64,000 nucleotides of DNA from JAFDWI01 sp963764215 (lineage in GTDB: Bacteria; Actinomycetota; Acidimicrobiia; Acidimicrobiales; Iamiaceae). Location of the stretch: positions 434,001 through 498,000 of the forward strand of contig CAVXRS010000002.1 in the NCBI GenBank assembly GCA_963764215.1, in the 5' to 3' direction. Shown here one piece after another: positions 1 to 6,559 of the stretch (positions are counted from its first letter, which is position 1; each line of letters opens with the position of its first letter). Both the position numbers and the translations under genes were made by a program. The notes beneath the pieces are model-generated. The model was not told the origin of the DNA. It saw nothing but the letters and a program-made list of their open reading frames with translations, and made no database searches.

Positions 1-112
1 TCATTCGCAGCGAAACCAGGGGCCACAACTTGTTCAGCAGGTCGAGTTCGGTTGGGGTGTCGTAAGGGACTCCTGGCATGGCCTTGATTTGCTGCTGATG
101 GAAGTACGGAGG
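1..112 (-). pseudogene. Transposase/integrase remnant, cut by window edge
   Basis: Read on the reverse strand this stretch encodes about 37 residues without a stop, including QIKAMPGVPYDTPTE and NKLWPLVSLRM, and continues past the left edge of the window. A stop codon at 113-115 closes the frame just upstream, so the N-terminal part of the original protein is missing here. The peptide resembles a segment of integrase-core (DDE) transposases of actinobacterial insertion sequences. That is a recollection of the family and has not been searched. It fits the mobile-element-rich left end. It could instead be part of another protein. Confidence 0.4.
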
Positions 113-123
113 TCATCTGGAAA

Positions 124-419
124 ATGAAATATTCGATGAGACACACACCTCGACACGATGAATTTCCAAGGGCGCGACGGATCTGTGGTTGGGCGGCGCT
201 CGCGACCGCCTTCGCATTGGCCGTAAGTGCCTGTGGCAATGACGCATCGACAACCACAAGATCAGCGCCACCAAGGCAGAAGGCGGTTCCGGCACTTGCC
301 CAAGCACAGTTGGTGGCCGGGTTCCCGAAGGACTCAGGTGTGGCTCAGGTGGCTCTGTATGGCACGACAGCGTGGATGCTCACGGGCCACGCCGGAAAGT
401 CCGACCGTTGGAACTCGCC
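124..419 (+). pseudogene. Interrupted lipoprotein gene, 5' part
   Basis: The 5' piece of a secreted lipoprotein gene. It encodes a basic N-terminus, a hydrophobic stretch and a lipobox (AVSACG, lipidated Cys near residue 37), so the product would be anchored on the outer face of the membrane. A GGAGG lies about 11 bases before the ATG. The native frame continues to residue 99 (..KSDRWNSP) and then enters foreign DNA, where an out-of-context tail runs to a stop at 553-555. The 3' piece lies at 5182-6152. Joining 124-400 to 5182-6152 gives exactly 416 codons (415 aa) in one frame. The function of the intact protein is unknown; the C-terminal piece has a repetitive beta-propeller-like character. 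Confidence 0.75.
401..419 (+). repeat. 19-bp direct repeat, left copy
   Basis: The sequence CCGACCGTTGGAACTCGCC is identical to 5182-5200. Both copies encode the same residues (DRWNSP) in the frame of the interrupted lipoprotein, which shows they descend from one target sequence. Confidence 0.9.
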
Positions 420-441
420 CTCCCCTCGAACGGGATCCCAC

Positions 442-498
442 GCGCTCAAAGTATGTGAGGCACCACTCAACCCGGCGCGCTCAAAGTATGTGAGGCAC
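442..498. repeat. Pair of 22-bp direct repeats inside a dyad
   Basis: A 22-base sequence beginning GCGCTCAAAGTATGTGAGGC occurs at 442-463 and again, perfectly, at 477-498 with a 13-base spacer. The second copy is bracketed by the inverted pair TCAACCCGGC (467-476) and GCCGGGTTGA (502-511). The arrangement looks like ends of mobile elements or a recombinase site rather than coding sequence. No family was recognised. Confidence 0.7.
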
Positions 499-601
499 GT
501 CGCCGGGTTGACCCTCTACACTTCGGGTACTACCATGAGTATCTGCCGAGCCTGAGGGTGCTTCGGCATTTCTGATCAACTGTGATGATTGGGGCAGATC
601 C

Positions 602-1441
602 ATGCAGAGCGAGAGTGGAATTTCTGGCCGCGGATCTGAGATACTTAGGTCCAACGATCGAAGCCAACACGCAGTACTGCTACGAAGAGTTAGCTGGGTT
701 CCTGTGCTTATACTGGTAGTCGCGACCGCGGGCGTTGGCTTTCAATCAAAACCGGCATATGCAGGCGCGGGAAACTGCAGTACCGGTCAGAACGGGTTCT
801 ACTTTGATGGGGGCGTGGATTTCGGTGATGGAAATACTACGTATACAACCGGGACGTCCGCTCTAATTACAGTACAAGGCGGTATCTGGTGCTATGGCAA
901 CCATACCAACCATGTGATGGCGGGCTGGGCGATGCTGACTCCAAAGAACGTCCAAAGCCAATATGCTCAATCTGGGTGGGCAAGAATATATAACAATCCG
1001 ACATTTCCCGAACATTTTTCGCAGTACACCCCGCTGCCCGGTCAAGGTACGACGCCAATTTCCAATTTTACTGGTGATCAGGCACCATACGGCGATACCT
1101 ATGAATATTGGACATCGTATGACTCTAATTGTGGCTGTGAGGACATGTGGGTTGGCGGTCTCAAGCTTGATTCCACGTATTTTAACCCAGGCGTTGATTG
1201 GCAACACCCTTTAGGAATTCAAGATTTGGGAGAGGTACATAACTCTCATGACGGAATGATTGGCAAGCCGTATCCCAACACATCACACTGGGATTACACC
1301 TCCACGCAGGTAATAGGTGGTACTTGGCAACCCTTTAGGCCAGATACGCCAATCAATGATAATCCGTCACTTTGGTACCTTAACTTTAGCCATTCATGCG
1401 GCTATGTCAATGTACAATGGTGTCTTGACACGTGGAGTTGA
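602..1441 (+). CDS. Secreted protein of unknown function (cargo gene)
   Basis: A 279-aa protein with a long N-terminal segment, a hydrophobic stretch around residues 33-48 and an AYA-type signal peptidase site near residue 54, so it is predicted to be exported. The mature part is rich in Trp, Tyr, Gly and Asn, contains several Cys (including CGCE), and has short motifs such as MWVGGL and LGEVHNS. It resembles uncharacterised secreted beta-rich proteins of actinobacteria, but no enzymatic motif is visible. Base composition is much lower in GC than the flanking genome, which suggests recent transfer. It ends two bases before the ATG of the next gene, so the two are probably co-transcribed. The first 30 residues may overstate the N-terminus. 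Confidence 0.75.
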   Translation: MQSESGISGRGSEILRSNDRSQHAVLLRRVSWVPVLILVVATAGVGFQSKPAYAGAGNCSTGQNGFYFDGGVDFGDGNTTYTTGTSALITVQGGIWCYGNHTNHVMAGWAMLTPKNVQSQYAQSGWARIYNNPTFPEHFSQYTPLPGQGTTPISNFTGDQAPYGDTYEYWTSYDSNCGCEDMWVGGLKLDSTYFNPGVDWQHPLGIQDLGEVHNSHDGMIGKPYPNTSHWDYTSTQVIGGTWQPFRPDTPINDNPSLWYLNFSHSCGYVNVQWCLDTWS

Positions 1442-1443
1442 AC

Positions 1444-2109
1444 ATGCAAACTAGTTCTAACATATTGAGTAAGCGCTCGCGGAACCTTGGCTATGGCATT
1501 TGCGCCATCGTCATGGCGATTGGACTGATCGGTTGTGGCAGGTCGTCTGGTTCGGTGTCGAGCCGAGGACCGTCAAGCCAGCTAGCGGTGCATAAAGTCA
1601 CAAGTGTCGAACACCTTGACTATGGTGCCGTCACGCTGGCTCCGCCAGCGCAAAGAAAGGCGTTCACGACTGCGATTCGATCACGAATAGAAGGCAACCA
1701 AGCAGTTTCTAGTCTTCTGACAAAAGGCTACAGCGCTAGCGTGGAATATGTCGACTATACGAGTAATAAATACGGAACTTCGATTGCCGGAATGGATCCC
1801 AGTAAGGCCGCTGCTATCCATCCGACAGATTCGGAACGCAGAGTGCTTGAGGCGAACGCAGATAAAATACGTCCGGTCTTTAATAAAACCCCGACATGGT
1901 TTGTAATATTTGACGGCATTCCGGGCAGCGCAATTCCTGAGTATATTCATCCTGGAGCGGCACCCGGCAAATCTACAACGACATCGGGCCCGGACTCCGG
2001 GGGAACGGTTGCTATTGTTTTTGATGACGACGCCGAAGCTCAGGTTCAGCTCCTGACCTTTCCAAAAGATTCTGGTTCGGCTGAAATTTCGGCGAGACAC
2101 CCTGGATGA
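1444..2109 (+). CDS. Putative lipoprotein (cargo gene), perhaps truncated
   Basis: A 221-aa protein starting at the ATG that follows a GGAG ribosome binding site (an in-frame GTG lies 12 bases upstream). It has a hydrophobic segment and a lipobox (GLIGCG, Cys near residue 30). Low GC and codon use match the preceding gene. The C-terminus ends AQVQLLTFPKDSG followed by about eight residues. FPKDSG also occurs just after the lipobox region of the interrupted host lipoprotein, with different codons. The gene may therefore be a truncated relative whose 3' end was lost when the IS30-type sequence inserted, but this is inference from six residues. Function unknown. Confidence 0.7.
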   Translation: MQTSSNILSKRSRNLGYGICAIVMAIGLIGCGRSSGSVSSRGPSSQLAVHKVTSVEHLDYGAVTLAPPAQRKAFTTAIRSRIEGNQAVSSLLTKGYSASVEYVDYTSNKYGTSIAGMDPSKAAAIHPTDSERRVLEANADKIRPVFNKTPTWFVIFDGIPGSAIPEYIHPGAAPGKSTTTSGPDSGGTVAIVFDDDAEAQVQLLTFPKDSGSAEISARHPG

Positions 2110-2164
2110 TCGTAGGGCGCTACCAAGATGGCGTTTTACGTAAGTACGGTGAAGGTGGGCGAGT

Positions 2165-2354
2165 TCAACCGGTCATCGCTACAGCGGCATGGTAGCGGGC
2201 GGCTGCGGTGTCCCAGCCGAGTGAGCGGCGGGGGATGGTGTTGATGCGGTACTCGACGAGGCGGAGGATGTCGGTGTCGTGAACGCCGAGGTCGGTGCTT
2301 TTGGGGAACCAGCGGCGCAGAAGTCCGGTGCCGTTCTCGTTGGTGGGGACAGTT
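2165..2354 (-). pseudogene. IS30-family transposase, C-terminal fragment
   Basis: The reverse strand encodes the conserved C-terminal end of an IS30-type DDE transposase: NENGTGLLRRWFPKSTDL, then a segment ending NTIPRRSLGW, ending at a TGA at 2165-2167. The conserved ENxNGLLRxxFPK and RPRKxLG-like signatures are recognisable. The frame is cut at the left boundary of the IS1182-type element (about 2355), and the N-terminal two-thirds are not present on the other side. The sequence differs from the intact IS30 transposase at 4155-5120, so this is a second, older IS30 insertion. Confidence 0.75.
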
Positions 2355-2358
2355 CTAG

Positions 2359-4147
2359 CAGACTGCTGAGCAATCTGGGGTAGGTGCTCGCGTTTTGGGT
2401 CGGGATGTAAAAGAATGGGGGGATGCAAGGTTCTTCTCGTCCTGATCGTGAGCTGCTTGACGCTGCTGCGTTGTGTGGTCATCTGCTCGGGGAGGGGTCG
2501 GTGCACGCGTTGCTCGCGGAGCACCGTCACCGGTTGTTCCCCGGTTCGATGTTCGAGGATCTGTTCCCGACGAACCGGGGCCGGCCTTCGGTCCCCGCGG
2601 ATGTGATCGCGTCGGTGATGGTGCTTCAGGCGTTGGAGGGCCTGTCGGATCGGGAAGCGGTCCGGCAGCTCGAGACGAACATCGCGTGGAAGTGCCGCGA
2701 CGGGCCTGGCGTTGACTGATGAGGCGTTCCACTCGACGGTGTTGGTGTTGTGGCGGAACAAGCTTCGGGCGTCGGCGAAGCCGCAGCGGATCTTTGATGC
2801 GGTCCGCACGGTGATCAACGAGACCGGTGTGATCGCCGGGAAGTCCCGGCGGGCTCTCGACTCGACGGTGCTCGATGATGCGGTGGCCCGCCAGGACACG
2901 GTCACGATGATCTCGACCCAGATCCGCCGGGTCATCAAACTCATTCCCGAGTTGGAGTCGGTGTGGGTTCGTGAACACAACCTGGAACCGGGTCGTCCGC
3001 CGTGTGACTGGGAAGACCCGACGGATCGTGACCGGCTGGTGTCTGAGTTGGTCGATGACGCGAACGAACTGGTGTGGGCAACCGAGGATCTCGTCGCCGC
3101 CGGTCTCGAGCTGACCGATGCCCAGGCTGACGCGGTCGCGTTGTTGGCGTTGGTCGCCGGTCAAGACGTCGAACCGGGCGACAAGCCCGGCCAGTGGCGC
3201 ATCAGCCGTGGCACTGCCACGGACCGGGTGATCTCCACCGTTGACCCCGAGACCCGTCACGCCCACAAGACCCGGTCCGCGTACCGCGACGGCTACAAAG
3301 CCCACGTCGCAGCCGAACCCGACACCGGCCTGGTCACCGCGTGCGATATCGGACCCGGCAACGTCGGCGACGCCGACGCAGCCCCCGACTTGATCGCACA
3401 CGAACCGGCCGGGACCGAGGTCCTCGGTGACTGCGCCTATGGGTCCGGGGAGTTCCGCGACCACCTCGAACAGCGTCACATGCAACCCGTGATCAAACCG
3501 CCACCGCTGCACCCTGCTGTGCCTGGCGGCTACACCATCGACGACTTCACCATCGACGACACCACCGTGTCGTGCCCCGAGGGTCACACCGTGACCATCA
3601 CCAAATCGCGTACGGCCCGCTTCGCGAAGCACTGCCGGACCTGCCCAGTCAAGGCCCGCTGCACGAAAGCAACCGCGGGACGCACGATCAAAGTTCATCC
3701 CCAGCACCGGCTCCTCGCCGAGGCCCGCCGCCAAGCCGCGACCGACGGCTTCGACGACGTCTACCGGATGAAACGACCGATGATCGAACGGACCATCGCG
3801 TGGCTCACCGCGAACTACAACCGGCGGCTCCGCTACCGAGGAATCGAACGCAACCAGCTCGGCTGGTCACACCGCTGCGCGGCGATCAACCTGAAACGAC
3901 TCCTCAACCTCGGCCTCACCCACGACAACGGCTGGACCATCACCGTCACGGCCACCCCCGCCACCGCCTGAAACGCCCACCACGGGCCAACACGCGGCAC
4001 CCTCAAACCCTCCACCAGCCCCGACCAGCGCGCTTCTCGCCCCAACAGTCGAAACGCAAACCAGGTCAAGGGTGAGACTTCACCGACCACCATCGATGAC
4101 CACATCACCCGTCACCGAGACAGCAACCCGCTTTGCTCAGCAGTCTC
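2359..4147 (+). mobile_element. IS1182-type insertion sequence
   Basis: The terminal inverted repeats are CAGACTGCTGAGCAA at 2359-2373 and its near-perfect complement at 4133-4147, with only the outermost base differing. The palindromic tetranucleotide CTAG flanks both ends (2355-2358 and 4148-4151) and reads as the target duplication. The element contains one transposase gene with a single frameshift. It sits between an IS30 fragment and a complete IS30-type element, making it the most recent of the nested insertions on the left side. Confidence 0.8.
2423..3971 (+). pseudogene. IS1182-family transposase, one frameshift
   Basis: Two overlapping frames together encode an IS1182-type DDE transposase of about 515 aa. 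The first 93 residues carry the N-terminal DUF772-like domain (FEDLFPTNRGRPSVPADV). The remainder carries the catalytic domain, with an acidic residue in GDCAYGSGEF, a Cys-rich insert (CPEG..CRTCPVKARC) and the MKRPMIERTIAWL glutamate motif. The frame changes at a GGG run (2702-2704). Deleting one G joins WKCRDGLALTDEAF smoothly, as expected in the family. The total length is one base over a codon multiple, which agrees with a single insertion. It is either inactivated, a sequencing indel, or less likely a recoding site. Confidence 0.8.
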
Positions 4148-4154
4148 CTAGTGG

Positions 4155-5120
4155 TCATTGCACGGTGGCTGCATGATACAGGTCGGCGGGGCGTTGGCAG
4201 TCGAGGTTGCGTCGGCGTTGGCCGTTGATGATCGCGGCGACGTGATCGACGTGGGTCTGGTCGAGGATGTCGAGGCGTATCCCGCGTGGGAACCAGAACC
4301 GCCAGGCCCTGTTCTGGTTTTCGATCTGGCCTCGCTGCCAGGGCGAGTGCGGCTCACAGAACCAACAGTTGATGTTGTAGGTGACGGCCAGGGTTTCCCA
4401 TTCGGCCCACTCAGATCCCTGGTCGAAGGTGACCGATTTGAGCAGGTTCGCGGGGATGGAGTCGAGGGCTTCGCACAGCCCGGCGAGCGTGGAGATCGCG
4501 TCGTAGCCTTCGGGCATGGTGATCCCGATCGCGTAACGGGTGACCCGTTCGGTCAGGGTCAACAGCGACGAACAGTTGTTGGCGCCGATGATCTGGTCGG
4601 CTTCCCAGTGACCAGGTTCTTCCCGGTCATTCACCGTGTCCGGGCGCAGACCGATGTTCGGCAAACCCGCAGATCTGTTGGGGCGTCTGGTCTGGCGGTG
4701 GCGTCGACGCGGCCTGCGGGTGCGCAAACACTCCGACGCTTTCAACCCGAGGATGCCGGTGAAGATCGCCTGGTAGATCGTCTCCACACACACCCGCCCA
4801 TCGAAGTCTTCTGCGACCAGATCCGCCCAGATCGAAAACGGCGAACGACCCTCATCGAGCTCGCGGATCACCCGCTTACGCAGCCCCCCGTCGACGACGA
4901 GCAACCGTGCGCGTGGACGAAGCCGCGCCGTCTGTGCAGCACGATCCGCGCTCGCCGGCCGATAGCCGGACCGACCGCCCCGGGCGGTCACCTCACGCAT
5001 CACCGTGGACCGGTGACGTTCGATCACCCGACCAATCCGGGACCAAGAAACCTCCGGGTCCTCGATCAGCATCCGGGCAATCTCCTCGCGTTCTCCCAAC
5101 GACAACGGCGAACCTGGCAT
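4155..5120 (-). CDS. IS30-family transposase
   Basis: A 321-aa, apparently full-length IS30 transposase that cuts and joins the element's own ends. Residues 1-60 form a helix-turn-helix (LSLGEREEIARMLIEDPEVS, then IGRVIERHRSTVMREV). The DDE domain follows, with Asp in WEADQIIG, Asp in VTFDQGSEWAEW and Glu in HSPWQRGQIENQNR. The frame has no internal stop. The stop codon falls a few bases outside the left inverted repeat, so the last codon is completed by flanking DNA. This element is the only apparently intact transposase in the insertion and is the best candidate for having mobilised it. Confidence 0.9.
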   Translation of the reverse strand: MPGSPLSLGEREEIARMLIEDPEVSWSRIGRVIERHRSTVMREVTARGGRSGYRPASADRAAQTARLRPRARLLVVDGGLRKRVIRELDEGRSPFSIWADLVAEDFDGRVCVETIYQAIFTGILGLKASECLRTRRPRRRHRQTRRPNRSAGLPNIGLRPDTVNDREEPGHWEADQIIGANNCSSLLTLTERVTRYAIGITMPEGYDAISTLAGLCEALDSIPANLLKSVTFDQGSEWAEWETLAVTYNINCWFCEPHSPWQRGQIENQNRAWRFWFPRGIRLDILDQTHVDHVAAIINGQRRRNLDCQRPADLYHAATVQ

Positions 5121-5181
5121 CCTGGTACCTCCAACGGTCGGTGTGCATTATCAGCACCGGCAATCATGCCGGAACCGTGCA
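4159..5181 (-). mobile_element. IS30-type insertion sequence
   Basis: The 19-bp inverted repeats TGCACGGTGGCTGCATGAT (4159-4177) and the complement of 5163-5181 match at 16 of 19 positions and enclose one transposase gene. The right repeat abuts the 19-bp direct repeat of the interrupted lipoprotein. A looser match (GGTC) continues about 6 bases beyond each repeat, so the true ends may lie slightly further out. Confidence 0.7.
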
Positions 5182-5193
5182 CCGACCGTTGGA
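5130..5193. repeat. 14-bp inverted repeat spanning the IS30/host junction
   Basis: TCCAACGGTCGGTG at 5130-5143, just upstream of the transposase start, is the exact reverse complement of 5180-5193, most of which belongs to the host-side direct repeat. The element therefore carries an inverted copy of the sequence next to which it sits. Confidence 0.7.
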
Positions 5194-5200
5194 ACTCGCC
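5182..5200 (+). repeat. 19-bp direct repeat, right copy
   Basis: Identical to 401-419. The lipoprotein frame resumes here (DRWNSPTPE). Confidence 0.9.
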
Positions 5201-6152
5201 GACCCCCGAAGCTGCGGCACAGAAGGTCGGGCCACTCGACCCGGACGGGTCGTTCTCACCGATCGGGTTGGGTATCGGTGGATGGAGCCATGGTCTGGTG
5301 GTGACCGCGATGCGTTGTGACGACCCACTCCCGCGCCAAGGCGAATGCAACAAGGAGTCCGGGATTGTCCAGTTGCGCAATCCAGACGGCGAAATCGCGG
5401 CCAGCGTGGCGCTGTGGAAGAACCGCAAGACCCAGGCCGGCGGCACAGTACCGAATTACCTGGGCGAGCTCGACGGGGACGCGATCGTCGCCGGCGACGC
5501 AGACTTGTTTCGAATCACCCCTGCCGGAAAGGTCGCCGCGAAGGTGCCCCGACCGAGCAATGCGACGAGCTGTGTCGTCGCGGACCAGATCTACGCGACA
5601 GCGCTCTCCGGCGGCATCGGCGGCAAAGTCGACCTGTCGCCCGCCAAAGTGAAGGAACTCCCGCCCGAGACGGCGAAAATCTCACGGTGGACGGGGTCGA
5701 AATGGAAGCCGGTAGCCGGCGCACAGGACGCGAAGGTCCCGGCCCCCGCCCAGATCAATTGTGGGCATGGCCGGATCTGGGCGTGGGCGCTCAACCAACC
5801 CGCGGCGACCTGGGCTCCCAAGAGCGGGTGGGAGCAGGTCGACACCACCGGCGCAAACCTGGTGCAATCCTCCGACGTCTCGGGACAGCCGCTACCGAGC
5901 ATCGCGAACGATGGTGTGGCCTATCGGATCGGGGACGGATTCAGCGTGGAGCGCTTTGACTGGAAGGCCGGGACGACCCGTGCGACCGGGCTCACGCTCG
6001 AGCCCGCTTCCGGGAAGACGCCAGTTTCGCTCGAGGTCGCCGAACAAGGGCCGAACCTGTTCGCCTGCGCAGGTCGCCTCGCCGTCACTGGAACCTCCGG
6101 ATCGCCGACCACGCCGGGTACACACTGCGGTTTCGCTCCGATGCCCTCCTAG
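5182..6152 (+). pseudogene. Interrupted lipoprotein gene, 3' part
   Basis: The 3' piece of the lipoprotein gene whose 5' end lies at 124-419. It encodes about 322 residues with no further stop, rich in Gly and Trp with recurring short strands (GLGIGGWSHGLVV, GRIWAWALN, SRWTGSKWKP), which suggests a beta-propeller or sandwich fold. There are four Cys. It has no promoter or start of its own in this context, so it is probably silent unless the inserted segment is removed. The open frame extends upstream across the IS30 element, but that extension is only antisense to the transposase. The native ligand or role is unknown. Confidence 0.75.
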
Positions 6153-6219
6153 CATCCCGTCGGCCGACCCGGCGCCAAATGGTAGGCGTCCTTCACTCCC
6201 GGGATTCGTGACCGCAAAG

Positions 6220-6277
6220 CGCGCTCCCGCGGGAGCGCGGCGACATTCGGCCCCTCCGGCGCGCCCGCGGACGCGCC
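6220..6277 (+). repeat. Two-hairpin element, copy A
   Basis: A perfect 20-base palindrome (CGCGCTCCCGCGGGAGCGCG, 6220-6239) is followed 18 bases later by a second hairpin with 6-bp arms GGCGCG/CGCGCC (6258-6263 and 6272-6277). The intervening 18 bases match copy B except for one base. It lies downstream of the lipoprotein gene on the same strand, where a transcription terminator or mRNA-stabilising structure would act. Confidence 0.7.
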
Positions 6278-6361
6278 GAGCCCACGCCACCGATCCGTCG
6301 ATTGCACAGCGCAGCCAGGGACAGATATGCATCATCGGATGGCGGCCGCCCCGCCTTGGCC

Positions 6362-6404
6362 ATCCTGGCTGTCCTGCTGACAGCCAGGATACCCCGCGCC
6401 GGGG
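6362..6404 (+). terminator. Strong 12-bp hairpin followed by a GC hairpin
   Basis: ATCCTGGCTGTC (6362-6373) and GACAGCCAGGAT (6379-6390) form a perfect 12-bp stem with loop CTGCT. A second stem CCCCG/CGGGG (6392-6404) follows at once. No U-run follows, so it is a bidirectional or non-canonical terminator at most. It stands between copies A and B of the two-hairpin element and has the same two-stem layout with a different sequence. Confidence 0.5.
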
Positions 6405-6441
6405 ACACTTTCCGCTGAGAACGGAGAGCACGAGTGCAGAC

Positions 6442-6500
6442 CGCGCTCCCGCGGGAGCGCGGCGACACTCGGCCCCTCCGACGCGCCCGCAGGCGCGCCC
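6442..6500 (+). repeat. Two-hairpin element, copy B
   Basis: The same 20-base palindrome as copy A (6442-6461), the same 18-base linker with one change, and a second hairpin CGCGCC/GGCGCG (6482-6487 and 6492-6497). Several of the differences from copy A fall in the second hairpin and still leave a 6-bp stem, so the structure is retained while the sequence shifts. The remainder of the 6153-6559 gap shows no convincing gene; open frames crossing it are low-complexity and antisense-like. Confidence 0.7.
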
Positions 6501-6536
6501 CGGCCGCCGTTCACGCCCCTGACCTGCTTGGCCGTA

Positions 6537-6547
6537 CCCCTTCGGGG
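6537..6547 (+). terminator. Small CCCC-TTC-GGGG stem-loop before the MFS gene
   Basis: CCCCTTCGGGG forms a 4-bp stem with loop TTC immediately before the AAGG ribosome binding region of the transporter gene. It may be a weak terminator or a structure in the leader. Confidence 0.25.
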
Positions 6548-6559
6548 AAGGTGCATGAG

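Larger units (their letters stand above)
401..5181. mobile_element. 4.78-kb composite insertion in a lipoprotein gene
   Basis: Positions 401-419 and 5182-5200 are identical over 19 bases (CCGACCGTTGGAACTCGCC) in the same orientation and bound the inserted DNA. The contents in order are a pair of 22-bp repeats, two AT-rich genes for secreted proteins, a 3' fragment of an IS30 transposase gene, an IS1182-type element, and a complete IS30-type element whose right inverted repeat abuts the right copy of the direct repeat. Removing 4,781 bases restores the host frame. A 19-bp target duplication is unusual for IS30 or IS1182 elements, so the event that made it is unresolved. It may be a composite element, recombination, or a long-duplication transposon whose own transposase is not present. 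Confidence 0.75.

Noticed and set aside
442..498. Possible CRISPR repeats
   Set aside because: There are only two copies, with a 13-base spacer and no cas genes; CRISPR spacers are longer and arrays normally have more units.
467..511. Possible integron attC site formed by the inverted repeat
   Set aside because: The canonical GTTRRRY core and the complementary outer boxes are not present, and no integrase gene is visible.
2695..2719. Programmed frameshift in the IS1182-type transposase
   Set aside because: IS1182 transposases are usually a single frame, no slippery heptamer or stimulatory structure is evident, and similar GG/GGG indels occur in unrelated genes of the window.
2355..3734. A 459-codon open frame on the minus strand across the IS1182-type element
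   Set aside because: It lies antisense to the recognisable transposase, has no domain motif, and is rich in Arg/Gly/Pro as expected from the shadow frame of high-GC coding DNA.
4158..5181. Upstream half of a 664-codon plus-strand open frame running into the lipoprotein 3' piece
   Set aside because: It is antisense to the IS30 transposase; only the part after 5182 matches the lipoprotein frame.
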